64,000 bases of DNA from positions 13,827,001 to 13,891,000 of the forward strand of contig CM065384.1 in NCBI GenBank assembly GCA_033060915.1, given 5' to 3'. The translations under genes were made by a program, and so were the position numbers. How positions within the stretch are numbered: the first letter of the stretch is position 1; every line of letters begins with the position of its first letter. The stretch is from Euryodendron excelsum. Lineage: Eukaryota; Streptophyta; Magnoliopsida; Ericales; Pentaphylacaceae. Positions 46,048-58,040 of the stretch are shown piece after piece. The notes beneath the pieces were generated by a model, which saw only the letters and a program-made list of their open reading frames with translations, was not told where the DNA came from and did no database searches.

Positions 46048-46530
46048 ATCCCTTTTTGAGGATGAAAAGTTTATGAAACCAGTTTAATTTTGAAAACAAC
46101 TTTTTGAGGGTTAAAAATTTAGAAAACTAGCATTGAAATTGAAGCCAACTTTTTGAGGATAAAAGTTATAGAAAACTGGGAATTAAAATTGAAACCAGCC
46201 TTTTTGAGGAGAAAAAGTTTAAAAAATTGAGATTGAAATTGAAACCAACTTTTTTGAGGATAAAAGTTTAGAAAACCAGGAAATGAAATTGAAACCAACT
46301 TTTTGAGGATAAAAAGTTTTAGAAAATCGGGAATGATTTTGAAACCAAATTTTTTAGAATAAAAAGTTTATAAAACCGGGATTGAAATTAAAACCGGGAT
46401 TTTTTTAGGATAAAAAGTTTACAAAACTGGTATTGAAATTGAAATCAACTTTTTTTAGGATAAAAGGTTTAGAAAATTGAAAAATTTTGAAAACTACTTT
46501 TTGAGGATGAAAAGTTTATAAAACCTAGAT
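46048..46530 (+). repeat. ~50-base tandem array before the PMD start, element E
   Basis: About ten units of TTTTTGAGGATAAAAAGTTT followed by AGAAAACCGGGAATGAAATT and GAAACCAAC. It lies in the probable 5' UTR or intron of the antisense gene. I see no comparable regular array in A or C. Confidence 0.8.
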
Positions 46531-46670
46531 TGAGAAACTGTTTGGGGAAACTTGAGACACTTCCTACTCCTGTCCCTCTTTTTTTTGCACTCTTTTCTTT
46601 TCTTTTCCTTTTGCCATTGTTCATGTTGCTGACTGATAGATGTTTCTTTTCTTCCTTTTTGTTTTCCAAG

Positions 46671-47188
46671 ATGATCGATGCAAATGAGGGGGGTCTGAGA
46701 GGAGATTTTGACTCGGCAAGGGCTTTTGGGAGGATTCAAATGCCGGAGAAGTTAGCAGGAGTAGCTCTCATTCTGAGAGCAGTCAGCAGACGGCTAGTCG
46801 GGCAGCCACTAGTAGCAGCCGGACGGCTAGTGAGCCACTTTTTGAGCCCGACATTGAAGAGAGTGTAGTGATGACAGCGATGAGGCACTAGGGCCAGAGG
46901 ACCCTCTTACAGGCTTTGGGAGGGCAAGTGTTAGGATTAGACGCACTGAGCCTACTCTGAACGATCTGGTAGTAGCCAACATTCTAACTTTGGGTGATCT
47001 AGCCTACCATCCTAGTGCTTATGCCCGACGACATATGGTTCCCCATAGACATTTTGCCTTCAGAGGGGCATTTCATCTGGCTCTTAGGGCGATGTGGTCA
47101 ACTGTTAGGTCTTACCAGACCTTCTTAGTTGACATAGGCTTTAGTTCTTTTATGAGGCTTCAGACGGATCGACTAGATTACCGACTGG
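46671..47188 (+). pseudogene. Antisense PMD protein gene of element E, first part (continues 49894)
   Basis: MIDANEGGLRGDFDS follows TTTTCCAAG, again an acceptor-like site. After frameshifts it gives an SSSRTASEP stretch, then NILTLGDLAYHPSAYARRHM and SYQTFLVDIGFSSFMRLQTD, which match the C and A copies. It is split at 47188 by solo LTR G inside ...LDYRLV|PTLVERWF. It is more diverged from A and C than they are from each other, consistent with an older element. Confidence 0.75.
47184..47188. repeat. Target site duplication ACTGG, left of solo LTR G
   Basis: ACTGG here and ACTAG at 49894-49898, one mismatch. Confidence 0.6.
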
Positions 47189-48044
47189 TGTCACACCCCC
47201 AACCCAATTAGATATTAATTATGTCACATTAGGTGAGACATGATCGCACAGGTCACCGTACCTGCAAACAACACCTCAACACATACTCGAAAATAAAAGA
47301 ACGCAGCGGAATATACGAGATAAATAATACAATGAGGAAAATATAATAACTCTCCAAAGGAAATACATTACCACTGGAAAATAATCAACATCCTTTCACA
47401 AAATTATTTACCATTATACAAAGTTAAAACATAACACCAAAACCCACCGTCTCATATAAAATACAACCATGAACTGAAAGTAAGACAATGGAGCTCTCCC
47501 AAGCCCCGAGACTCGACATTCTGACATCGACATGATTGCCACCACGGCAAGGACCAAGACTGTAGTGAACCAAACCGTCATCTCCAAGTTACCTGTCAAG
47601 ACAGTCTGTGTGGGTGTGAGCTAATTATCAACATGCTCACGATAGATAATCGAATTCATAGAGAATGATAATAAACACCCACAATGTACATTGTATAAAT
47701 GATCAGTATATATACATATATATATCATAGATGCCTCAATGCAATAAATGTATCACCCACATATGCGCGCAATTTTAGATAACGTTGGCCCAATATATCG
47801 ATGACGCGTTATCAAGGAATGCCCACCGTGGCACCCCTAGGCTAGACCACCGTGACTAAGCTTTGGTTAACCCACCGTGGTTAACTCTCTCTAGTGCAAT
47901 GCAAGACATACAATATGAATGGTATGCAATGCCACCATATATATAAAATCATCAATGTCTCCACAGAACTTCTCATATATAAACACCTTCAACACCTCAT
48001 ATACATTCACCACCATTATATGAAAATAAACAATGCATTTAACA

Positions 48045-48325
48045 TTAATAAGATTATCTCAAAATTTTACAATCCCACAATTAACACCAATATAGATAAT
48101 AATACAAGCAATATATATTCATTTCTATATGAATAAGATTATCCTATGATCCCACAATCCCACAATTAACACCAACACATATAATAACACAAGCAATATA
48201 TATTCACTTCTATATGAATAAGATTATCCTATGATCCCACAATCCCACAATTAACACCAACACATATAATAACACAAGCAATATATATTCACTTCTATAT
48301 GAATAAGATTATCCTATGATTCCAC
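48045..48325. repeat. 85-base tandem repeat, about 3.3 units
   Basis: TATATGAATAAGATTATCCT recurs at 48126, 48211 and 48296 (period 85). The last two full units are nearly identical and a more diverged unit precedes them. Confidence 0.88.
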
Positions 48326-49365
48326 CTGTCACCGCACACACACTATGTCAAAGATCACTTCGGACTTGACGTTGAAGGATCTTGCTCTCCGTTAGCTCCT
48401 ATCACCACAATTGTATTAGTTTAGGAAACTCAATGTATACTCCAATAATCATAGCTATAATGTCTATACAAACAAGTTATAAAACTGAAATTATACATTA
48501 GAACTACCATATGCTAATCTCAATCACACTCCCAATGTAAAGCTAGAGCTAAAAAATATCAAAATACACCAAGTCCTCTAATCTGCCGAAACTGACACAA
48601 GCTTCATACTCTGGACATAACTTTGTGAGCTTATGCCCAAAAATTCTAAAACTTTAGGAATACCAACTACACATATCAAAGAGTATCCAGACCAAATTTT
48701 ACATTTTTTGGACATGCCTAATTATTTATTTGGTATTTTCAAAAATAAGGCAGAGCTATAGAAACTCGAATTCAGCAGCAAATAATCTATTTTTGATAAA
48801 TTAATAACATAGGGAAACGACATCTAAATTATCTGAAATTTGGTACAGATTATCATAAACCTTTCTTCTAGATACAGTAAAAATTTCATAATTTTTGGGC
48901 TACTCTAACTTGGTCGAATGCTCTGTCTAACCAAAGGTTACAGATCTGGGTAGATCTAGGCATCAAAAATCTGCAGGGACAGTCCCATTTCAAAAATTCA
49001 CCATAATTCGAAATTACAACATTTTTAAGTGAATCCAAAGTCCAAATGATCCTCATAACTCTAACTTACAGTATTCAAAAATTCAGCCACAAATAAAATT
49101 TTTAGCTAGGTCGAAATGTCTCTAAACAGTAGCCTTTTCATGGAGAATACTCTGTTATGGCTGTCATGAGTGATTCTAAGTTTTTACCATGGAAGATCTC
49201 ACCTCCATCCTCCTCCTTCCATGGCATGGCTGATACAACATGCAATAATTAGAGAAAATATGATGAAACAAGCATGATACTCACCTTGGATGAGGAAAAC
49301 AAAGTGTAAGAAAGTTTTCTTAGATTTTTCCCCTCTTTTCTTCTTCTTCCTCTTTTCCACCGATT

Positions 49366-49368
<3 letters not shown>

Positions 49369-49443
<75 letters not shown>
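49369..49443. repeat. CT microsatellite
   Basis: About 37 CT repeats, followed by interrupted CTATATCTCTCTCTCTATAA. A translated Ser-Leu repeat ORF here is an artefact. Confidence 0.92.
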
Positions 49444-49445
<2 letters not shown>

Positions 49446-49893
49446 ACTCTATATCTCTCTCTCTATAATGGCAGCTAGCTTTCTTCTATTCTCTCTCTCA
49501 TCATGTTAGACCACTCAAGCTATCTTTCCTCTCTTCTCTCTCCCATCATGCTAAACCACTCACCCCACACCATTCTTGTTTTTTTCCTTTCTTTTTCTTT
49601 CTTTTCTTTCTTCATTTGCCTCCTTGTCCCCTCTTGTCATCTTTCTCCCTTTCTCTCCACCGACACCCTCCCCTCCTCTCAATTAACTTCAATAGAGACA
49701 TAATAATATATATCTCACCCCCCTTTAGGTATTTTATACATTCACTTATTATACCCACTCACCAATGTCTCACCATTTAACTTACCACTAAGAAAATGAT
49801 ACAAGTGGCACCCCCAATTTATAATTAACCATGCAATAGATGTAAATTAAATTAAATAAACTAATCATGAAAATATGAGATTAGGGTTTCACA

Positions 49894-51090
49894 ACTAGTT
49901 CCTACTCTGGTTGAGAGATGGTTCAGAGAGACTGGGACATTCCATTTTGTTAACTTTGAGCTTAGGCCGACCTCATTAGATTGGGAGATCATTACCGGGC
50001 TGTCTTTTACGAGTCGTCAGATCGAGTTGAGGCCAATTGACGTGACCAAGGTTTGCTATTTGCTAGATATACCACCTTTTATAAAGCCATCATTCCCTAC
50101 TGCCCTTCTTTGTCGGCATATTTTGGATTTTAGTACTGAGCCCCCACCAGCCTACCGGGCTAGTATGAGCACCAGTTAGTGTTGTTTGCAGTATTTACCT
50201 ATTTCTATAACAACAACAGGTCCACCATCCCTTTTCCATTGGTGAGTTTAGTGGCTGGTGTAGATGCTCTGATAGGTGTAGACTTGGGGATCTTTCATCT
50301 TTGCATGCTTCCTTGGAGGTATGCGATGGAGGACTTTGGCTTGTTGGAGTAGTATGACTGGCTTCTGGCCTTTCTTGATTTGGTGGAGTTACGAGTACCT
50401 ACCCGTTCCCCGTCCTTAGGTCCGTATGGTTGACATTTATCTACGGGCCTTGAGGTAGGCGCGTTGTTTGGTTGACCAACATTCCAAGATCATAGATTTT
50501 GTCACTATTCGGGCAAACTTGGAGTTGTTGGTACCGGATGACGTGACGTGGACACCTTTCACTGGTTCTGAGTATTTTGAGACTGTGAGGTATCTTTGTC
50601 TAGAGTTTCATTTGTCGAAGCGAAGTCTTGGGAGACATATTTGGGAGAGAGGCATTGACGCTAGTTTCATGAGGAGTTTCGAGCTGCCGATGCTCCTCCT
50701 TAGTACATGTATGGATTTTTTCATAAGGATACTGCTATACCATTGATTAATCCCCAGCCAGGTGCTGCCTTATTACTTTTGCCAAATGTTGATTATACAG
50801 CCCAGTTTGCTGAGAGATCCATAGGAGGCTTAACTATCTTTGATGTAGTGGTAAGAGGTGTGGTCGTAGGTCATGAGGTGGTGAATTTATGGCACCGTTT
50901 GCAAGGTTATGTGCCTCCAGCAGAGTTTGCAGCCATGAAGGACCAAAGGAATTAGTTCCAGGCAAAGCGTGACCAGTATGAGGCCGAGCATGAGCAATAT
51001 TAGGGTGAGCGAGATCGGTATCAGACGGAGGTGGCTGCCTTATCTACCCGATTAGCCCGAATGGGTGGTGATCTGATGAGCTCATCTTGT
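49894..51090 (+). pseudogene. Antisense PMD protein gene of element E, second part
   Basis: Resumes after the insertion with VPTLVERWFRETGTFHFVNF and DWEIITGLSFTSRQIELRPI, the clearest PMD core in the window (LVERW-RET-TFH, D..ITGLSF). Then come MTGFWPFLIWWSYEYLPVPR, IIDFVTIRANLELLVPDDVT and VVVRGVVVGHEVVNLWHRLQ. A strongly predicted coiled coil follows (KRDQYEAEHEQY, ERDRYQTEVAALSTRLARMG). Stops and frameshifts interrupt it. The small last exon seen in A and C is not recognised; the conserved part ends near 51090. Confidence 0.78.
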
Positions 51091-52720
51091 TTTCTCTCTT
51101 TTTTGATTTTCTGTATTCATAGTGGCTGTATTTATCCATCACCTGTCCTAATTTGGCTTTTCTGGTTCTCTTGTAAGGAGCCAATGGTTCACAAGTTGCC
51201 CCTGATTTGTCTTTTCCTAATCTAGCTGACTGTGGCAACTTTGATTTGCATTCACCTTTATCATGATCTGTCTTTTCATGAGTATCTGAACATTTTAGAC
51301 TTTGTCAGATGATTTTTATTTTCTGCCCTTTCATTCTGGTACTGTAACCTTAAAACAAGAAGGATATGTTAATGTTCATGGGATGATTGGATGATAAATG
51401 CAAAATGTGCTTGTGTGTTTGTTTATGCAGGAGGCTTTGTTGAATGTATGCGAAGCTCATGCCAAAATTTTTACTAAATGGGGATGCAAACATGTGCACT
51501 TGTGAAAGTAAAAACCTTTTTGGATGCCCTAGACTTATATTCTTGAAAATGGGGGCATCCTTTTTATTGAAAGTTTTGCCCCTTCATCCTTTTTCCCCTT
51601 TTCAGCTATTAATGTGATAGCATTTTGCACCATCCTAGCAGTGATACCCTTAACGCTACCTCTTAGAGGGTTAGTGTTTAGGAATGGTTGAACTCTCGAC
51701 ATTTCTGGACATAGCTCGAGTAACGACTTTCATGACCTTAGCATAGCAATCGACAGCTAAGCCCTCAATCTGAGCAGACTTCTTTTTGGACCATAATGTA
51801 GGCTGGGTTCACGGGCTGAAATGAAAAGGTTATAGGCACAAAACTATTATATTCAATTAAGGTTACATAAGACCAGAGCTGCTCTTGGTAATGAAATCTA
51901 CCCCTGTGAATGCCATCCTATCTTTGTGTTACTATCACATTGCTCAAGCTTATTTAGACTAAGCAATTTTCTTTGATCCGAAAGGTCTTTTCTTTGGAAC
52001 GTAATGTGGGCTAGGTTATTTGGTGTTTGAAAGGAGGGATAAAGGCCTAAAATCCTATTCATCTCTACTTAGGTTATGAGAAGCCATGATCACTTTTGGC
52101 GATCACCCCTTATTGCTTTTGGCATTTTGATAGAAAGACTTACTTTCTTGTAATATTCTTATCCTTTATTAGAATTCTTGTGTAATACTTGTGTTTGTGA
52201 TTTTTTTTTTTTTTGACAGCTAATCTCATGTTTGCTTTCTAGCTTCATTCTACCTTCTCAATTTTGAAAGATGTACTCGTGTCTTTACCTTAACCCAGTG
52301 TGGGCAGTGGTCATTGGGTTGTTTTTTGAAAAGAAATGCAAACAGCTCAAATGGGCTTTGTAACGGCTATATTTTAACTGTATGGTAGAAGAAATGAGAG
52401 CCTTTCTTCATTTCAAGTAAAATTGCTTAGTCTATAAAGCTCAATTCAAAGTTTCAATGATGTTTGTCGGACGGCAACTATTGATGTATGGGCTCATTCA
52501 CTACCGGTATTTGCTCTAGTATATAGGAAGCAACTCTGGTTCGGGTTTTTGACCAAGAAATGCCTTCAGCTCTAGTGGGTTATGCAAAAGGAATCATTTG
52601 CTATTTGTGGGAAAATAAAACAATGGCTCCTCTTCTTTTTGATAGCCCAGCTACCCATTGCGTAGCTCAGATGCCATTCAAGTGTTGCTTTTTAGGTAAA
52701 CTTCACATTCTCAAGTTTAG

Positions 52721-52754
<34 letters not shown>

Positions 52755-52990
52755 CAAGGATTTCTGGTGTAGGATGAGTTGCTAATACTATCACACCCAC
52801 CAAGCAATGTTAGTGGTTGAAGAGGAATTTCCTAGAAGTACTCCACCATCCACAAGAACATAAAAGGAAGCTCTAACATGGCATGAGTTTATTAAGTGTG
52901 CAAACTTAAGAAATTAATGACAAGAAATGTAAAATGATAGAAAGAAAGTGAATGAATTTTAAAAAACATCCCTTCCTTGCAGGCTCGCAA
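51091..52990 (-). other. Region between antisense gene and gag relic, element E
   Basis: This 1.9 kb matches in place and in patches the 27850-29680 region of element A, for example AACCCAGTGTGGGCAGTGGT near 52295 and AATGAGAGCCTTTCTTCA near 52393. It has no pol motifs. A CT run lies at 52725-52751. No gene is supported. Confidence 0.5.
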
Positions 52991-52993
52991 CCC

Positions 52994-53392
52994 TTAGTAG
53001 TGTTTGGAAATTATACCAACCTTTTCGGTGTCCAACTCAATAGGTGCATGGTGAATGGGCGAATCTTTCGAGGGATGGTTGAGGTTGGTGCGGTTATTGA
53101 TCTCTCTTTCCTCCATTCCTTCGTATTCTACAAACAAGCAAGCGAGGTTGTCTTCTATGAAATTAAATGGTGCCATTGGAAACTTTGGCTCAACCAATCC
53201 CTAACCCATATCTTCATAGTCATACTTGGTTGAGGGCTAAAGATTCTTGGCCAGAAGGGCTTCAGCCTCAGCATATTTGGGGTGCAAGAATTCTTCTCCC
53301 CACCCATCAGCAGCAGGGATCTCCTCCATGAATACTTCAATTCGCCAATCAGCGGTGGTGTCTACTCCGTGGGCCATCGGTGATGTTTTGTG
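52994..53392 (-). pseudogene. gag: Gag C-terminal relic of element E
   Basis: On the minus strand: ADWRIEVFMEEIP, DGWGEEFLHPKYAEAEALLA, then, after a stop, YDYEDMG and VEPKFPMAPFNFIEDNLACL. This matches DGWGAEFLHPKYAAAERHLL and NYEDIGWGLEESG in element A's Gag tail. Capsid and nucleocapsid parts upstream are gone: the leader begins almost at once (53640). So E is an internal-deletion derivative, or its gag diverged beyond recognition. Confidence 0.7.
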
Positions 53393-53639
53393 CTTTGTGA
53401 TGATCGATTCTAAAGCAGTAAGCAGTGGTGGGTCGGATGTGTTTTTACTTCCTTGCTTTCGAAGTAACAGTGAGTTGAACGTGTCTTTAATTCTTGTGGA
53501 ATAAGGGAAAGAGAGACGAAAACAAAAAAGGAAAAGAACAAGAGAAAAGTTAGTTCTTATCCTTGAAAAGAATTTATGCAATGCATGCCCTAGAGGTGTC
53601 CTAGTTTGTTTAGGTATGATGCTAAGGCTCATTTTGGAG

Positions 53640-54565
53640 ATAAGGGATTATCCCTACATGCAGACACCATACATGTGCCTATTTCATACATCATATACAA
53701 CCATTCATTCAAAAGAGATAAAAAGAGCAATTTTATTTTCCTTCGTATAGCAAGTTAAAATTACATAGATCGGAGAAAGGGAACATTTTTCATGGGACTT
53801 CCACCTATCTACCTAAACTTCTTTTCAAGTTTTTTATTTTGCCTTATAGATATCAAGAAGTCCTTGAATGACCTTGTATCCAGATTATCCCTTTTCTTAT
53901 TGCAACCTTATCTCCTTAAGTGAGAGGGATTGAGGCCCCTCTGATGAAATGATTCTTGAATGCATGCCAAGATCCTTAGGGTTTGGAACCATTAGGAATT
54001 CGATAGGCTTATGATTTGAGATTGGCTTGTGGGCCATTCTCTCAGAGGTTGATCATATGCATGGAGTGCAAGTGGCTTGAGTTATTTTGGGATTTTTGAC
54101 TTGGGATGATTACATATGCATGAGTAGTTTAATAGCATGAATGATAAGATATTGATAACAAAGCATTCACATATGTAACCATAATAACAACAGGAGTAAG
54201 AAAATTAAAACGCGGTCACTCTTTCCTCCTTGGTTTTTGAAAAAGACACGTGCCTCAAATCGGGCAATGATTCGACTATGCATGGGTGCTATATGAGCAT
54301 GAGGTTGAGGGCTACTAATGCTTCTTAAAAAGCTCAACTCCTAGATATTCAAATCTAGGCGCACTCCCCAGGGTGGTTCGTGATCTGAGTGGGGGAACTA
54401 TCTAGAGATCATTAGTTAGGTGACACATCTGCCTACCACCAGCAGTCAATGTTGTTCTCCCTTCTAACTATAAGGTAGTAACCAGGGTTAATATTCCATG
54501 AAGATGCACATGCAAGTGTGTGTGTGATTTTGAAAATTAGAGGAAATAGCCCAACAATTCCCATA
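53640..54565 (-). other. 5' leader of element E, part next to gag
   Basis: Matches the leaders of A and C: 'GGCCCCTCTGATGAAATGAT' near 53933, 'GCATGAGGTTGAGGGCTACT' near 54296, and GGAAATAGCCCAACAATTCC at 54542. It continues at 59409 after solo LTR H. No gene is supported. Confidence 0.55.
54561..54565. repeat. Target site duplication CCATA, left of solo LTR H
   Basis: Exact match to 59404-59408. Confidence 0.88.
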
Positions 54566-56368
54566 TGTAAGCACCCCATTTTTGCCCGCTTGGCAATCTC
54601 CGACCCAACTGGATTCGGTTTCCAACGTCACAAAACATGCAAGCTCAAGATGAGCCTTTCAATCTCCAATCCAACTAGCTAGTCGCTTCTCGAGCCCACA
54701 AGGATCCGCTGGAGCCTTAAGCACCATTATTCCAGGCAGTTTTCCGGACCAGGCGGTCCCAGAAACCAATGCCATCCAGGTAGCTTCCCGGGATCGGGCG
54801 ATCTCGGGGACCAACACCTCATCAAAGATTTCAGACGGTTCACTTCTGGCGCCTGCTAGCCCGCCAATGTAGAATGTCCGTCATTCGGTAGTTCTCCGGG
54901 ACCAGGCGTTCTTGGAGACTAACACCACCCTTCTAGGTAGCTTTCTAGGACCAGGCGTTCTCAGGAACCAACACCACCCTACAGGTAGCTCTTTAAGACG
55001 AGGCGTTCTTAGAGACCAACACCACACAGGTAGCTTTCCGAGACCGGGTGGTCTTGGGAACCAACACCTAGGTCAACACCGGCGCTAGCTAGCCCGACTC
55101 GGTGAAAAATGACAAAATCTGCCCCTTGGGCCTCCAGACACGTTTTGGGAAAGTTCAAAATTCCTCAAAATTATAAGTCCATCCTTCCATAATGTTGTCA
55201 AACCATCAGGTGTCCCCCGCACGCCATTTGGTCCAAATCTGGTCCTATTCCGGCTCACTCTGGTCAAAATGACCATTTTGCCCCTGAATGACTCAGCACT
55301 GCACGAACCCCGTTGAACGGCGACAAACCCTCCCAAACCCATCCTTGAACCGCCCTACACGCCTAACACAATATACCGGACCATTCCTGACCATTTCCAG
55401 CCAACTCCGGTCAAAATGACCGTTTTACCCCTAAAAGCCTAAAAACGCCCCGAAACAACACCAGCCTTGGGATTTTGAGCAAAGGATTTCACCGCATGCC
55501 TTTGTTTAACCCAAGGAATACCCTACGACACTAAACTCACACAACGCGATAAAAGTTCCTTGGAGTGTCTCGCAGACGCTCCGCCTAAATTATCTTTTCC
55601 CCCGATTCCCTGGTTATAATGCACCGTCAAGTGACTTGAGAAATGCGTAAATCAAGGAATTCTCGAACACTCGTCCATAGATCTTCCCATCGGTACGGTT
55701 TGATCGAATAGATTGCTCCCTGAAGCCCTCCATCGTACGGTGTGCAAACCATGACTTTCAGCAACCCCTAGAGCATCTCGCAGACGCTCCGCCAAGGTTG
55801 ACTTTTTCTTCGATTCCCTAATTAAAACGCATCGTCAAACGACTTGAGAAATGCATAAATTTGGGAATTCTAGAAAGTACTTTCCATCGGAACGGTCTGA
55901 TCGAATAGATCACTTCTCGAAAGCTTCGATCACATCAAATGAAAACAGTCACTTTCGAACACACACAGAGCGTATCACAGACGCTCCACAAAATTGTCCT
56001 TTTGGCACGCTTCCCAAGATGATATCCCACACTTCTGAACATAATTTAAACTCTTTGAAAACATGAAAGTTCATCGGTTGCACTAGGAGAACATCCCGAG
56101 TGCGACCGATTCCCCCGGAACCTTCCCGGTTGGCCCAATTATCAAGGCAAAGTTTGGGCGATTCTTCCCGGTGATGGAACGTATGCTACATGCACTCAAA
56201 TTTTGTTCAGATTGACTGACTTTCGATCGACGGTTGAGATTTAATCAGTACATAGTGTGCCACGTGTTATTCTGGCAATGGAATAGTACCTGCGCATGTA
56301 CAACATGCGCACGGCCAAATTTTGACCATGCGTATGTAACACATGCGCATGGTCTGTTCCAGATTGTC

Positions 56369-56376
56369 TATAAATA
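56369..56376 (+). promoter_or_regulatory. TATA box of solo LTR H
   Basis: TATAAATA in GTCTATAAATAGAGGCC. GCGCATG motifs precede it (56285-56352) in place of the GGCGCC palindromes of the other LTRs. Confidence 0.72.
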
Positions 56377-57779
56377 GAGGCCTTCCCCCTTGCATATTCC
56401 AGGTCCGAAATTGATACGAAACTCTGCTGAAATCACTCCAGAAACTCGAATCTCTACATATATTCCTCCCCTCCAACACTTAGGTTAGATTCTACCTCTC
56501 CTAAGCCTATACACTCCATACACAAAGCCTCATACACACTTATACACTCCACTCAAGCCTCTCAAGCCTTCTTGAAGTCACTCAAGCTCCAATCAAGACA
56601 TCCATTGAATATTACAAGAGTGTTGAAGGCAAAAGGTGATATCCCTTTTATATTTGTGATCTCCCCCACTCTTCTCTTCTCCCTCCTAGCCTACTTAGGC
56701 TATTCTCTATTTTAATCCCCATCTTCAACCCCCCTTTCTTGCATGCTTGAGCCAAGAGGGCTCCTAGATCATGCCTAGAGGAAAGCAAGTGAGAGCCACC
56801 GTGTAGGGGGACCTCTCACTAGCCTACTTTAAGATGGTATGGCCTAAGAGTCCCTTGTTTGTATGGTGAAGCCTAAAAGTCTTGTATGTGAATCATGACC
56901 CCTTGCATATTATTATTTTGGTCATGTCTTGTATGCTTGGCTTCATTTTATGTTTATTGCCATATTCCACAATGTTTGCATTGCTCTTAATTTTATGACA
57001 TTTTCAAGTTCTACATGCCCTTTAAAAATTGTTCCAAGAGTTGGCCCCTTGAAGTTTAGGATGAGACTTTAGGAGTTATGCCTTAAAAAATCCCTCACTA
57101 CCCCCTAATTCACACTTTTGCATCATTACATTTCAACTTGCACAAAGGTTGCTTTCAAACTCCCTAATTTTTAAGGTTTCCATCCTCTCAAATTTAGTGG
57201 TTCAAATGGCCCCATGGAACCCTCTCTTGAGTGATCTCCCTTTATATTGGCCATAGGACCCCTAAATTGTTAGAATGGTCCCCTTTTCTCCTTATGATCG
57301 CCTAAGGATGATGTTCAAATCCTTTGATTTTTATGGTTTCCATTCTCTCAAGTTTAGGGGTTGGAATGGCCCCATGGAACCCTTTCTTGAGTGGTCTTCC
57401 TTTTTATTGGCCATATGAACCCTCTCTTGATGGAATGGTTCCCTTGAAAAATGGTTTTCAAAATCCTTCCTCAAAGATGATTTCAAAAATGCATTTTCTC
57501 CATCTTTGCAAAAAAATGATGTTATAAAAATTACCATCATTATGTTGATTTTTGAACCCTTGTATTCTTGTCAAGATAGTGGTTATAATAGTCATGAGGA
57601 AACCTTCCTTGGAACGGTCTCCAATCACCAACCATACAAACCCTACTCTTGACTAGAATCAAAATTTTCATGGAAATGATCTTCAAAGAGATGGCCTATC
57701 AAAATCCATTGTATAACATGTTGTGTTTTCCAAAACTCTCTCCAAAAATGCATTAAACTAGTTTTCAAAACCAACTTCC

Positions 57780-58040
57780 AATCCAACCCTAGGTTAACTT
57801 GACCCTAGGATAACTTGACCCTAGGTTAACTTGACCCTAGTTGACTAACCCTAGGTTAACTTGACCCTAGTTGCCTAACCCTAGGTTAACTTGACCCTAG
57901 GTTAGCTTGACCCTAATTACCTAACCCTAGGTTAGCTTGACCCTAGTTACCTAACCCTAGGTTAACTTGACCCTAGTTGCCTAACCCTAGGTTGACTTAA
58001 CCCTAGTTAGTTAACCCGTAGTTTTCTTAACCTTAGGTTC
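57780..58040 (+). repeat. CCCTAGGTTAACTTGA minisatellite
   Basis: About 14 units of 16-20 bases, alternating CCCTAGGTTAACTTGA and CCCTAGTTGCCTAA, often in pairs. The CCCTA core resembles the plant telomere repeat CCCTAAA but the spacing does not. Confidence 0.88.

Larger units (their letters stand above)
47189..49893 (+). mobile_element. Solo LTR G, unrelated family
   Basis: 2705 bases, TGTCACACCCCC at one end and GGGTTTCACA at the other. The ends form a short inverted repeat typical of plant LTRs. It has a 5-bp duplication with one mismatch and no coding sequence. It contains an 85-base tandem array and a long CT microsatellite. The terminus style recalls Ty3/gypsy chromovirus (Tekay/Del) LTRs, but I cannot assign a family. 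The strand is taken from TG...CA and is arbitrary. Confidence 0.72.

Noticed and set aside
49290..49478. Ser-Leu repeat ORF
   Set aside because: Translation of the CT microsatellite.
57780..58040. Interstitial telomere tract
   Set aside because: Units are 16-20 bases with a CCCTAG core rather than tandem CCCTAAA, and the array is inside an LTR.
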